Part shown: one piece after another, positions 36,176 to 45,002 of the stretch | How positions within the stretch are numbered: the first letter of the stretch is position 1 | Layout of the letters: each line of letters starts with the position of its first letter | NCBI GenBank assembly: GCA_030151365.1 | Contig: JASLDW010000099.1 | Span: forward strand, 1 to 64,000 | Origin: Lysobacter sp. | GTDB taxonomy: Bacteria > Pseudomonadota > Gammaproteobacteria > Xanthomonadales > Xanthomonadaceae | Length of the DNA: 64,000 bases | Direction: 5' to 3' | Notes under the pieces: generated by a model | What the model was told of the DNA's origin: nothing | What the model saw: the letters and a program-made list of their open reading frames with translations, nothing else | The model's database searches: none | Translations under genes and position numbers: made by a program

Positions 36176-36912
36176 GTCTCGAACAGGCGCAAGCGTGCGC
36201 GCAAGGTATCGACGTAGGTCCGGCTCGCGCGCAGCAAGGTGCCGTCGTGCAGACGCAACAGGGCATCGCGATTGGACAGCGATCGCATCTCCGCGACACG
36301 ATCAATACGGACGATGGCCGAGCGGTGGATGCGCAGGAAGCGCTCTCCATCCAGCCGTTCCTGCAAGCGCTGCAGCGACTCGCGGATCAGATGGCGCTGC
36401 CCGGCCACATGCAGGGCAACGTAATCGCCATCGGATTGCAGATACTCGACATTCTCCACTGGCACGAAAACGCTGCGGCGACCGACGCGGACCTCGAAGC
36501 GTTGTGGCTCCTGCGCAGGCAGCGACGACGTGCGCTCCGCTGCGTGCAAGGATTTTCCCAACCGCCGGCGCGCCCGTGCGATCGCTTCGGCGAAGCGTTC
36601 GTCATCCAGCGGCTTGAGCAGGTAGTCGATGGCATCCAGTTCGAATGCCGAGACCGCGAACGACTCATGCGCCGTCAGCAGGATCGCCAGCGGGCGCTCA
36701 TCCGCCGGAAGGCCGCGCAACACGTCGATGCCATCCTTGCCGGGTATCTGCACGTCGAGCACGATCACGTCGGGGCGATGCTCGCGGATTCCGGTCGCCG
36801 CCGAAATGCCGTCGCCGCATTCGCCGACCACTTCGACGTCGTCGAACTTCGACAACTGCACGAGGACGCCACCACGGGCCAGCGGCTCGTCATCGATCAC
36901 CAGTACGCGCAT
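36172..36912 (-). CDS. LytTR-family response regulator
   Basis: 246-residue two-component regulator. The receiver domain (1-120) has VIDDEPLARGG, the phosphoacceptor Asp53 in IVLDVQIPGKDG, the Thr/Ser in LLTAHES and the Lys in DYLLKPL. The C-terminal LytTR DNA-binding domain (about 145-245) has VENVEYLQSDGDYVALHVAG and FLRIHRSAIVRIDRV. The start overlaps the kinase stop by one base (TGATG) and its stop overlaps the hydrolase start. It probably controls its own operon and perhaps other envelope genes. Confidence 0.93.
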   Translation of the reverse strand: MRVLVIDDEPLARGGVLVQLSKFDDVEVVGECGDGISAATGIREHRPDVIVLDVQIPGKDGIDVLRGLPADERPLAILLTAHESFAVSAFELDAIDYLLKPLDDERFAEAIARARRRLGKSLHAAERTSSLPAQEPQRFEVRVGRRSVFVPVENVEYLQSDGDYVALHVAGQRHLIRESLQRLQERLDGERFLRIHRSAIVRIDRVAEMRSLSNRDALLRLHDGTLLRASRTYVDTLRARLRLFET

Positions 36913-37991
36913 CACGCAGCCACCGGCGTCGCGGCAGGCCGCAGCAAGGGAATTTCGATCACCACTTCGTAACCGGATGGCATGTCCGCTGCAGAAAAGC
37001 GATGCTGATCCGGATACAGGCGCATCAGTCGTTCGCGCACATTGGACTGGCCCAACGCATCGTTCGTCCGCGGATCCGCCGCCGGCACATCCGCGCCATC
37101 GTTGCGGACCCGCAGGTGCAGGCGATCGCCGCGCGCCTCGATGTCGATTTCGATGCGCCCGGGAGCACTGCGCCTGGCGATGCCATGGCGAATCGCATTC
37201 TCGACCAGCGGTTGCAGCAACAAGGCGGGCACGATGGCATCGAGCACGCCGGCGCCGACATTCCACTGCAACTGGAGGCGCTCGCCCAGCCGCGCCTTCT
37301 CGATCGACAGATAGGTTTCGGTCAGCGCCAGCTCTTCGGCCAACGGCACTTCGTGCGAGCGCCCATCCAGTGTCGCGCGCAGGAAGGTGCCGAGCTGGGC
37401 GATCATCTCCCGGGCGTCGTCGTCGCGCTTCTCGGCCACCAGCGCCGACACGCCATTGAGCGCGTTGAACAGGAAATGCGGATGCAGCTGGTAACGCAAG
37501 GCGCGCAGTTCCGCCTCGCGTGCCGCCAGTTCGGCTTCGCCCAGGCGCCGCTGCTCCTCCTTCAACGCGGCGTAGTGCCCGATCATCGCGTGCGCGGCAC
37601 AGAACGCGATCAACGCCAGCCAGCAGCCGTCGAGTCCGCTCAGCAACTGCCACCACGGAAACGGCACAGGCACCGGCCAGTCCATGGCCCATGCCATCAC
37701 CACGCCCAGCGCGCTGTTCGCCACCGCCATGACATAAGTCGCCGCCAGCAGCGCCAGGATCGAGGGCCACAACGCGACGGAATTGCGCCACAGCCAGCGC
37801 TGCAGTACCACCAGCGCCGGCACCCACAACGCATTGGCCACCAGATACAACATCCGGTAGGCCAGCGCATGACTGTGGCCGAGCGTCGGCAACGCCATCA
37901 CCAGCAGGCAGAGCGCGACCGGCACCGCGGCCAGCCACGCCACCCGCCATGACGGCGGCGTCATCGGGATTGCCGGGGTATTCGAATCCAT
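36912..37991 (-). CDS. LytS/YehU-type sensor histidine kinase
   Basis: 359-residue membrane kinase: four helices in the first 140 residues with no large extracytoplasmic domain, a short coiled coil (EEQRRLGEAELAAREAEL), then the His_kinase family phosphoacceptor region YQLHPHFLFNALNGV (His170) and an HATPase domain with LLLQPLVENAIRHGI. The kind of signal is unknown; with little extracytoplasmic mass, a membrane or intramembrane signal is likely. The ATG of MDSNTPAIPM overlaps the upstream gene's stop as TGATG, making it part of a chain of overlapping genes. Confidence 0.92.
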   Translation of the reverse strand: MDSNTPAIPMTPPSWRVAWLAAVPVALCLLVMALPTLGHSHALAYRMLYLVANALWVPALVVLQRWLWRNSVALWPSILALLAATYVMAVANSALGVVMAWAMDWPVPVPFPWWQLLSGLDGCWLALIAFCAAHAMIGHYAALKEEQRRLGEAELAAREAELRALRYQLHPHFLFNALNGVSALVAEKRDDDAREMIAQLGTFLRATLDGRSHEVPLAEELALTETYLSIEKARLGERLQLQWNVGAGVLDAIVPALLLQPLVENAIRHGIARRSAPGRIEIDIEARGDRLHLRVRNDGADVPAADPRTNDALGQSNVRERLMRLYPDQHRFSAADMPSGYEVVIEIPLLRPAATPVAA

Positions 37992-38518
37992 CACATCGAT
38001 TTGGGCGGACGCACCGAGTAGATGACGGAGATGATCTTCCATCCGGCGTCGGTGCGCACCAGGTGCCACATCTCGCGGCCCCAGTTGGTTTCCTTGCCAT
38101 CCGCCAGATAGGAATAATCGAAGTTCACCGATGCCACTTCGCCGTCGGTATCGACTTTCACGCCCGAGAATTTCTCTTCGGCCGGCCTGGCGTCGGACTT
38201 GACGATCGAATCGATGAAGCTCAGGTAATTCTCGCCGGGAACATGAACGGATTTGCGCGCGTCGGGCTTGCGCTTGCGGAGCATGGCGATGCCGACATCA
38301 TCGACCACCCACTGCCAGGTCACTTCGTCCGGCTTGTCGGAAAAGAACAGGCTGGTGAACGCCGGCTTGTCCTTTTTGATGATGGAGGTGCGGAACTGTT
38401 CGACCACCTTGTGGATCGCGGCGATGTCGGAAGGATCATTCTGCTTCGCCAATGCCGGCTGCAGGCTCGATGCGAGGACGATCAGTGTTGCCAAGACGGT
38501 TTTCTTGATCGGTGTCAT
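37991..38518 (-). CDS. Exported NTF2-like/SnoaL-like protein
   Basis: 175-residue protein with a signal peptide (MTPIKKTVLATL to ALA-KQ) and a single cone-shaped NTF2/SnoaL-like domain: IAAIHKVVEQFRTSIIKKD, VNFDYSYLADGK and GREMWHLVRTDAGWKIISVIYS. Such domains bind small hydrophobic ligands or act as simple enzymes. No catalytic residues are clear. The ATG has GGAG upstream. It heads the operon with the LytS kinase, so it may be a periplasmic ligand-binding partner for the sensor, a proposal based only on gene coupling. Confidence 0.82.
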   Translation of the reverse strand: MTPIKKTVLATLIVLASSLQPALAKQNDPSDIAAIHKVVEQFRTSIIKKDKPAFTSLFFSDKPDEVTWQWVVDDVGIAMLRKRKPDARKSVHVPGENYLSFIDSIVKSDARPAEEKFSGVKVDTDGEVASVNFDYSYLADGKETNWGREMWHLVRTDAGWKIISVIYSVRPPKSM

Positions 38519-38629
38519 GCGGCTTCTCCGTTGGGAGCCTGCATTAGCCCACGATCGATCCATCGTCACCATGCCCTGGTGGCCGTTTTGCGTCGAACCG
38601 TGCCACCGCTGCGACGAACCGCGCCGCGA

Positions 38630-40516
38630 TCACTCCAGCGGCGCGTCGTCGAGGTAGGTGTAGGCGGTGAGCCCGGCTTCCAGCGCGTGCAGCAGGCGTT
38701 CGCTCTCGCCAGCGGGCAGGTCGGCGGCTTCGACGCGGGCACGATAGATGCGGCGCAGGTCGTCGAGCTTGTAGCCGACGTAGTCGAGCATGACGTCGGT
38801 GGTGTCGCCGCGGCGTTGCTGGCTGATCACGCAATCGTCGCCGTTGACGCGCACTTCCACCGCATCGGTATCGCCGAAGAGGTTGTGGATGTCGCCGAGG
38901 ATTTCCTGGTAGGCGCCGATCAGGAAGAAGCCGATCCGGTACGACTGCCCGGGCACCAGTTCGTGCAGCGGCAACGAGGTGTCGAGGTCCTCGTTCTCGA
39001 CATAGGTGTCGATCTTGCCGTCCGAATCGCAGGTGAGGTCGCAGATCACGCCACGGCGCGACGGTGCTTCGTTCAGGCGTTCGATCGGCACGATCGGGAA
39101 CACCTGGTCGATCGCCCACACGTCCGGCATCGATTCGAACACGCTGAAGTTGACGAAGTACTTGTCGACCAGGCGCTCGTTGAGTTCGTCGAGGAGATCG
39201 CGGTGGCTCTTCTCGTCATAGGTCAGGCGCGACTTCACTTCATGCGCGATGGCATAGAACAGATCGTCGATGCGCGCACGCTGGACCAGGTCGATCTGGC
39301 CGAGCGCGTACAGGCTCAGGCCTTCGGCGTGCGACTGCGCGGCTTCGTGGAACACTTCCACAGCCGGTCGCGTCGCCAGTTCGCCATGCAACTCGCGCAG
39401 GTCGCGCACAGGCTGCGATTCGTCGTCGTTCTGCGGCGGAACGCGACCTTCCGGTGCCTGCTCCACTTCCGAGACATTGGCGACCAGCACCGCGTGATGC
39501 GCGGTCATCGCACGGCCGCATTCGGTGATGATGCGCGGCTGCGGCAGCTCGTTCTGCTCGCAGGCCTGGGCCAGCGGCTGGACGATGCTCGACGCGTAAT
39601 GGTGCAGGCCGTAATTGACCGAGTTGTAGCTGCGCGAACGCGTGCCTTCGTAGTCGATGCCGAGACCGCCACCGACGTCGACGTAATCGATCTTGGCGCC
39701 GAGCTTCGACAGTTCGATGAAGTAACGCGTGGCCTCGCGCATGCCGTTGGCGATGTCACGGACGTTGGAAATCTGCGAACCCATGTGGAAATGCAGCAGC
39801 TTCAGGCAGTCGCCGATGCCGGCATCGCGCAGATGCTTCCAGAGATCGAGCACCTGGCGCGGATTCAGGCCGAACTTGGCCTTGTCGCCACCGGAGTTCT
39901 GCCATTTGCCGGCGCCCAGCGAGGCGAGGCGCATGCGCACGCCCAGGCCCGGCGTCACGCCCAGCGCCTGCGACTCCTCCAGCACCAGCTTCAGCTCGGA
40001 CGGCTTCTCGATGACGATGAAGGTCTGCAGTCCGAGCTTGCGGCCAATCAGCGCAAGGCGGATGTATTCGCGATCCTTGTAACCGTTGCAGACAATCACT
40101 CCGCCGGGTCGCGACAACGCCAGCACCGCCATCAACTCGGGCTTGCTGCCGGCTTCCAGTCCGAACCCTTCCCCCGCATGCGAGGCCAGCGTGCCGGCGA
40201 CACCGGCGTGCTGGTTGACCTTGATCGGATAGACCGCGGTATAGCCGCCGCTGTAGTCCCAGTCCTTCTGCGCCTGCGCGAATGCCGCCTGCAACTTCGC
40301 CAGACGGTCGCCGAGGACGTCCGGGAAACGCACCAGTAGCGGCAAATGCGCGCCGTTGAGAAGCGCGCGATCGACCACATCGGACAGCGCGACTTCCGGA
40401 CCGCCAGCGCCCTTGGGTCGCACCACGACGCGGCCCTGTCCGTCGACATCGAAATAGCCGTCCGACCAGTGCGGAATCGAATAGGTCTTGCGGGCGAGGT
40501 CGAGGGACCAGGTCAT
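38630..40516 (-). CDS. speA: Biosynthetic arginine decarboxylase
   Basis: PLP-dependent decarboxylase converting arginine to agmatine, the first step of putrescine and spermidine synthesis. The 628-residue length fits the SpeA family. The PLP Lys99 lies in VYPIKVNQH, with LLHFHMGSQ, VDVGGGLGIDYEGT, ITECGRA and CDLTCDSDGK following in order. It is divergent from the MBL-fold hydrolase gene, and spermidine synthase lies 1.3 kb away on the other strand, so the polyamine genes cluster here. Confidence 0.95.
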   Translation of the reverse strand: MTWSLDLARKTYSIPHWSDGYFDVDGQGRVVVRPKGAGGPEVALSDVVDRALLNGAHLPLLVRFPDVLGDRLAKLQAAFAQAQKDWDYSGGYTAVYPIKVNQHAGVAGTLASHAGEGFGLEAGSKPELMAVLALSRPGGVIVCNGYKDREYIRLALIGRKLGLQTFIVIEKPSELKLVLEESQALGVTPGLGVRMRLASLGAGKWQNSGGDKAKFGLNPRQVLDLWKHLRDAGIGDCLKLLHFHMGSQISNVRDIANGMREATRYFIELSKLGAKIDYVDVGGGLGIDYEGTRSRSYNSVNYGLHHYASSIVQPLAQACEQNELPQPRIITECGRAMTAHHAVLVANVSEVEQAPEGRVPPQNDDESQPVRDLRELHGELATRPAVEVFHEAAQSHAEGLSLYALGQIDLVQRARIDDLFYAIAHEVKSRLTYDEKSHRDLLDELNERLVDKYFVNFSVFESMPDVWAIDQVFPIVPIERLNEAPSRRGVICDLTCDSDGKIDTYVENEDLDTSLPLHELVPGQSYRIGFFLIGAYQEILGDIHNLFGDTDAVEVRVNGDDCVISQQRRGDTTDVMLDYVGYKLDDLRRIYRARVEAADLPAGESERLLHALEAGLTAYTYLDDAPLE

Positions 40517-40645
40517 TTCAGGCGGGCCAAGCGAGGAAAACGGGCGGATAGTGTAAGGGCGCACCGTCGGTCCCCGGGCAAAACGCCACCACAACGGGAT
40601 GGCCGCCGCCATTGCATGGACGTCGACAGGGCCCATATTGGTCCC

Positions 40646-41689
40646 ATGGACCAGCCGACCCGTGGTTTTCCCTTGTCCCCTGCCGATGTCCGAGCGGCCT
40701 CGCCACAGTGGTCGCAGGGCCGCTTCCGCAACAAGGTGCCGGCGCCGCCGACGGTGAACCGCGAGAACCGCACCACCCTGTGGGACTTCTTCTTCAACAA
40801 GCCCAAGGACACCGTGCCCCACGGCACCATACCGGTGCAGGCGATCACCCGCGCCGATCTCGAGGCCGCGCCCGACCACAGTCTCTGGCGGCTCGGTCAT
40901 TCCACCGTGTTGATGAAGCTGGGCGGCGCTTTCTTCCTCACCGACCCGGTGTTCAGCAAGCGCGCCTCGCCGGTGCAATGGTTCGGCCCGCGCCGCTTCC
41001 ACGCGCCGCCGGTCTCGATCCGAGACCTGCCGCCGATCCGCGCGGTGATCCTCTCGCACGATCATTACGATCACCTCGACAAGGCCGCGATCCGCAAGCT
41101 GGCGCCGAAGGTGCAGGATTTCGTCACCACCCTCGGTGTCGGCCAGCGCCTGATCCGCTGGGGCGTGCCCGCGAAAAAGGTGCACGAATTCGACTGGTGG
41201 CAGGAAACGCAGGTTGGCGACGTAAAACTCGTGTGCACGCCGGCTCAGCATTTTTCCGGACGCGGACTGCGCGACGGCAATTCGACGCTATGGTGTTCGT
41301 GGGTAATCGCGCATGGCGACACCCGGATCTTCTTCAGCGGCGATGGCGGCTATTTCGACGGCTTTCGGGAGATCGGCCTGCGCCACGGCCCGTTCGATCT
41401 GAGTCTGATGGAAGACGGCGCCTACAACGCGGCCTGGCCCTATGTGCACATGGCGCCGGAGCAGAGCGTGCAAGCCCACATCGATCTTGGTGCGAAGGTC
41501 ATGCTGCCGATCCACAACGGCACCTTCGACCTGTCGATGCACGCCTGGTTCGATCCCTTCGAGCGGGTCACCGCGCTGGCGCGCGAGCACGGCGTGCGGC
41601 TGGCGACGCCGCGGATCGGCCAGCGCATCGATATCGGCGATCCGCCGCCCGCCGAGGCGTGGTGGCGTGGGGTGGATCCACCTCTCTGA
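40646..41689 (+). CDS. MBL-fold metal-dependent hydrolase, NAPE-PLD/UlaG-like
   Basis: 347-residue metallo-beta-lactamase-fold enzyme. The metal signature is SHDHYDHLD (H138, H140, D142, H143), followed by TPAQHFSGRGLRDG, FFSGDGGYF and PIHNGTFDL, as in N-acyl-phosphatidylethanolamine phospholipase D-like bacterial enzymes. No signal peptide is seen. The substrate may be a phosphodiester or lactone. The ATG of MDQPTRGFPL is preferred, and one 10 codons upstream is possible. It sits between speA and speE, although no polyamine role is known for the family. Confidence 0.85.
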   Translation: MDQPTRGFPLSPADVRAASPQWSQGRFRNKVPAPPTVNRENRTTLWDFFFNKPKDTVPHGTIPVQAITRADLEAAPDHSLWRLGHSTVLMKLGGAFFLTDPVFSKRASPVQWFGPRRFHAPPVSIRDLPPIRAVILSHDHYDHLDKAAIRKLAPKVQDFVTTLGVGQRLIRWGVPAKKVHEFDWWQETQVGDVKLVCTPAQHFSGRGLRDGNSTLWCSWVIAHGDTRIFFSGDGGYFDGFREIGLRHGPFDLSLMEDGAYNAAWPYVHMAPEQSVQAHIDLGAKVMLPIHNGTFDLSMHAWFDPFERVTALAREHGVRLATPRIGQRIDIGDPPPAEAWWRGVDPPL

Positions 41690-41724
41690 GCGAATCGCCG
41701 GAGAGGGGAGTCGACTGGCGATGA

Positions 41725-41755
41725 GCAATTCGCCTGCGACCGCAAGGCGAATTGC
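41725..41755. repeat. Perfect 10-bp inverted repeat upstream of speE
   Basis: GCAATTCGCC and GGCGAATTGC are separated by 11 bases. The loop edge adds TGC/GCA pairs with one bulged A, so a 13-bp interrupted stem can form. It lies after the MBL hydrolase stop and about 10 bases before a TAAAAT -10-like box. There is no T run after it, so it may be a factor-dependent terminator, an mRNA element or an operator. Confidence 0.6.
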
Positions 41756-41764
41756 GGGGCCTGT

Positions 41765-41770
41765 TAAAAT
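41765..41770 (+). promoter_or_regulatory. Possible -10 element of speE
   Basis: TAAAAT (5 of 6 consensus) lies 33 bases before the speE ATG. No good -35 is visible at the proper distance, where the inverted repeat lies. Confidence 0.4.
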
Positions 41771-41803
41771 CGCAGGCCTGATATCGCTGAGCGGAGCCCG
41801 CAG

Positions 41804-42667
41804 ATGACCGACACCAACTGGCACTACGAACCCTTCGAACCCACCGGTTCGGCCATCGGCTTCCGCATCACCCGCAAGCTCGACGAAGTGCAGTCGCCGT
41901 TCCAGAAGATCGAGATCTTCGAATCGACCGATTGGGGCAACCTGATGCTGATCGATGGCGCGATGATGCTCACCACCGACGACAACTTCTTCTACCACGA
42001 GATGATCGCGCACCCGGTGCTGTTCACCCACCGCGATCCCAGGCGCGTGGTGATCATCGGCGGCGGCGATTGCGGCACGCTGCGCGAAGTGTTGAAGCAC
42101 AAGGGCGTCGAGAAGGCGACCCAGTGCGACATCGACGAGCAGGTGACGCGCATGGCCGAGAAGTATTTCCCGGAGCTGTGCGAATCCAACCACGATCCGC
42201 GCGCCGAATTGCTGTTCGACGACGGCCTCGCCTACGTCAAGAATCTCCCGGCCGGAAGCGTCGACGTCATCATCGTCGACTCCACCGATCCGATCGGCCC
42301 GGCCGAAGGCCTGTTCAACGCCGCCTTCTTTGCCGACTGCAACCGCGCGCTCAAGGACGACGGCCTGCTGGTGCAGCAGTCGGAATCCCCGCTCAAGCTG
42401 CTTGGCCTGATCAACCAGATGCGCGACGAAATGCGCAAGTCCGGCTTCACCACCTTCCAGACGCTGCCGTTCCCGCAGCCGTGCTATCCCACCGGCTGGT
42501 GGAGCGTGACGATGGCGCGCAAGCATTCCGATAAAAGCGGGGGCGGCTTCGATTTCCGCGAGGCCGATTCCGCGGCAAAGGCGTTCGAGACGAAGTACTA
42601 CACCGCCGACATCCATCGCGGCGCGGCGGCGCTGCCGCCGTTCGTGAAGGCCGCGCTGAAGGACTGA
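41804..42667 (+). CDS. speE: Spermidine synthase (polyamine aminopropyltransferase)
   Basis: Transfers an aminopropyl group from decarboxylated SAM to putrescine. The 287-residue protein has the N-terminal beta domain (FQKIEIFESTDWGNLMLIDG), the decarboxy-SAM-binding VVIIGGGDCGTLREVLKH, and the aminopropyl catalytic region VIIVDSTDPIGPAEGLF. A CGGAG precedes the ATG. With speA nearby it supplies the spermidine branch. Its stop lies 7 bases from the convergent PII gene's stop. Confidence 0.95.
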   Translation: MTDTNWHYEPFEPTGSAIGFRITRKLDEVQSPFQKIEIFESTDWGNLMLIDGAMMLTTDDNFFYHEMIAHPVLFTHRDPRRVVIIGGGDCGTLREVLKHKGVEKATQCDIDEQVTRMAEKYFPELCESNHDPRAELLFDDGLAYVKNLPAGSVDVIIVDSTDPIGPAEGLFNAAFFADCNRALKDDGLLVQQSESPLKLLGLINQMRDEMRKSGFTTFQTLPFPQPCYPTGWWSVTMARKHSDKSGGGFDFREADSAAKAFETKYYTADIHRGAAALPPFVKAALKD

Positions 42668-42674
42668 TCAGGCG

Positions 42675-43013
42675 TTACAGCGCGTCCGCATCCAGCTCGC
42701 CGGTGCGGATGCGCACCACGCGCTCGAGGTCCCACACGAAGATCTTGCCGTCGCCGATCTTGCCGGTGCCGGCGGCCTTCATGATCGCCTCGATCGCCGC
42801 CTCGGCCTGGTCGCCCGGCACGGCGATTTCCAGCTTCAGCTTGGGCAGGAAATCGACCACGTATTCGGCGCCGCGATAGAGCTCGGTATGGCCCTTCTGG
42901 CGGCCGAAACCCTTGACCTCGGTCACGGTGATGCCGGCCACGCCGATGTCGGCCAGCGCCTCGCGCACGTCGTCGAGTTTGAACGGCTTGATGATCGCCA
43001 TCACCATTTTCAT
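42675..43013 (-). CDS. glnK: Nitrogen regulatory protein PII
   Basis: Trimeric signal protein that senses 2-oxoglutarate, ATP/ADP and glutamine status and controls glutamine synthetase adenylation and/or AmtB. The 112-residue protein has the uridylylation Tyr51 in YRGAEYVVDFLPK and the C-terminal signature TGKIGDGKIFV. MKMVMAIIKPFKLDDV is the PII start. No amtB or glnA neighbour is in view and no sigma-54 site was found upstream, so GlnK versus GlnB is undecided. Confidence 0.93.
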   Translation of the reverse strand: MKMVMAIIKPFKLDDVREALADIGVAGITVTEVKGFGRQKGHTELYRGAEYVVDFLPKLKLEIAVPGDQAEAAIEAIMKAAGTGKIGDGKIFVWDLERVVRIRTGELDADAL

Positions 43014-43148
43014 GCACGGCCTCCGGGTATCCTTGTCGACAGCTTAGCGCGTGGACCCGGAATTTTCCGAGGTCCGGTCGCGGCAGTCGCCGATGGGCGC
43101 GGACCCGATGCCGCGCGACGCTGGCGACACGACACCACGGAGCACGCC

Positions 43149-43415
43149 ATGATCGACCTCAGCCAACTCGACGACCTCGCCCGCCGCCTCAGCAACCTGG
43201 TCCCGCAGAGCCTGCGAGATAGCCGCGAGGAACTGCAGCAGAACTTCAAGTCGGTGTTGCAGGCCGGCCTCGGCCGCCTCGATCTGGTCACCCGCGAGGA
43301 ATTCGACGTCCAGCGCGCGGTGCTGCTGCGGACCCGCGAAAAGCTCGAAGCGCTGGAACGCCAGGTCGCCGAACTCGAAGCCGCGCATCGCGGCGCCAGC
43401 GGCACCCAGCACTAA
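43149..43415 (+). CDS. ubiK: UbiK-like accessory protein (BMFP/YqiC family)
   Basis: 88-residue helical protein with an amphipathic N-terminal part (LDDLARRLSNLVPQSL) and a C-terminal coiled coil (REKLEALERQVAELEAA). The central VTREEFDVQRAVLLRTREKL is the BMFP family core. UbiK trimers assist ubiquinone biosynthesis enzymes such as UbiJ; the general membrane-fusogenic property is also described for the family. GGAG lies 7 bases before the ATG. It precedes comM by 17 bases. Confidence 0.88.
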   Translation: MIDLSQLDDLARRLSNLVPQSLRDSREELQQNFKSVLQAGLGRLDLVTREEFDVQRAVLLRTREKLEALERQVAELEAAHRGASGTQH

Positions 43416-43432
43416 GCCTCCGGAACACCGCC

Positions 43433-44938
43433 ATGCAACTCGCGCTTGCGCACAGTCGTGCGCGGGTCGGCGTGTCCGCGCCTGCCGTCACCGTGGAAGT
43501 GCATCTCGCCGGTGGATTGCCGCGAATGTCTGTAGTCGGTTTGCCGGAAGCCGCCGTCCGTGAAGCCAAGGATCGCGTACGTGCGGCAATCTCCTGCGCG
43601 CAGATGGAATTCCCGTCGCGCGCGATCACGGTGAATCTCGCGCCCGCCGACCTGCCCAAGCATGGCGGCCGCTTCGATCTGCCGATCGCGCTCGGCATCC
43701 TCGCCGCTGCCGGCGAAATTCCGCAGGAAGCATTGAATGACGTCGAATGCATCGCCGAACTCGGGCTCACCGGCGAACTGCGCCCGGTCGACGGCGTGCT
43801 GCCGGCAGCGCTCGCCGCGCAGGCGCAGGGTCGACGCCTGATCGTCGCACCGGGCAACGCCGCCGAAGCCGCGCTCGCCCGCGATGCCGACATCCAGGTC
43901 GCGCGCACGCTGTCGGAAGTCTGCGCGATGTTGCGGGGAGACCAGCCGCTTCCGCGCGCATCCGCCGATGCCGACACCGCGATCGTCCATCCCGATCTTT
44001 GCGATGTCCGTGGCCAGCAACATGCGCGCCGCGCCTTGGAGATTGCCGCCGCAGGTGGCCATCATCTGCTGTTGACGGGTTCTCCGGGCTGCGGCAAGAG
44101 CCTGCTCGCGGCGCGCCTGCCTGGAATCCTGCCCGAAGCCAGCGAACAGGAAGCGCTGGAATCGGCGGCACTGGCATCGATCAGCGGCCGTGGGTTCTTC
44201 GATGCCTCGCGCTGGCGCCAGCGGCCATTCCGTTCGCCGCACCATTCGTCGAGCGCGGCCGCGCTGATCGGTGGCGGTGGCGCCGACGTGCGTCCCGGCG
44301 AGATTTCACTGGCGCACAACGGCGTGCTGTTCCTCGACGAGTTCACCGAGTGGGATCGCCGTGCGCTGGAAATGCTGCGCGAACCACTGGAAACCGGAGT
44401 CGTGCATATCGCGCGCTCGGCGCGTCGCACCGAATTCCCGGCGCGTTTCCAACTTGTCGCGGCCATGAATCCCTGTCCTTGCGGCTGGGCGGGGGACGCG
44501 AGCGGTCGCTGCAATTGCAGCGCGGAAACGATCCAGCGCTATCGCTCGCGCATCTCCGGGCCGATCCTTGATCGCATCGACCTGCACATCCATGTCCAGC
44601 GCCTGCCGCCCGCCGACCTGCGCCCCGATGCACCACCGGGAGAATCCAGTGCGGCCGTGCGCGAACGCGTCCTCGTTGCCCGTGAGCGCCAGCTGGAGCG
44701 TGCCGGCGCCATCAACAGTCGCCTGCAACCCCGCGAAGTGATGCGCGATTGCCGGCTTTCCGCCGACGATCAACTCCTGCTCGAAACCGCGGTCGAACGC
44801 CTGCAACTGTCGGCCCGCGCGATGCATCGCATCCTTCGCGTCGCCCGCACCATTGCGGACCTCGACGGCAGCGGCGACATCGCCACGCCCCATCTCGCAG
44901 AAGCGCTCGGCTACCGGCCGGCGACGCCCTATGCCTGA
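43433..44938 (+). CDS. comM: ComM/YifB-type Mg-chelatase-like AAA+ ATPase
   Basis: 501-residue AAA+ protein. ComM of Vibrio and Acinetobacter is a hexameric helicase that promotes branch migration during natural transformation. Seen here are an N-terminal Lon-like ChlI domain (1-165), Walker A GSPGCGKS (216-223), NGVLFLDEF as Walker B near 296-304, and a zinc-like Cys cluster NPCPCGWAG...CNCS. The pairing ubiK-comM occurs in related gammaproteobacteria. It implies, but does not prove, competence. Confidence 0.92.
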   Translation: MQLALAHSRARVGVSAPAVTVEVHLAGGLPRMSVVGLPEAAVREAKDRVRAAISCAQMEFPSRAITVNLAPADLPKHGGRFDLPIALGILAAAGEIPQEALNDVECIAELGLTGELRPVDGVLPAALAAQAQGRRLIVAPGNAAEAALARDADIQVARTLSEVCAMLRGDQPLPRASADADTAIVHPDLCDVRGQQHARRALEIAAAGGHHLLLTGSPGCGKSLLAARLPGILPEASEQEALESAALASISGRGFFDASRWRQRPFRSPHHSSSAAALIGGGGADVRPGEISLAHNGVLFLDEFTEWDRRALEMLREPLETGVVHIARSARRTEFPARFQLVAAMNPCPCGWAGDASGRCNCSAETIQRYRSRISGPILDRIDLHIHVQRLPPADLRPDAPPGESSAAVRERVLVARERQLERAGAINSRLQPREVMRDCRLSADDQLLLETAVERLQLSARAMHRILRVARTIADLDGSGDIATPHLAEALGYRPATPYA

Positions 44939-45002
44939 CTGTCCGCGCCATGCAATGCGGTATTGCTAGCATGGCCTTATCCCCCGGTCGACGGATGCGC
45001 GC

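Noticed and set aside
43014..43148. Sigma-54 promoter for the PII gene
   Set aside because: No TGGC-N7-TTGC-like -24/-12 pair was found on the minus strand.
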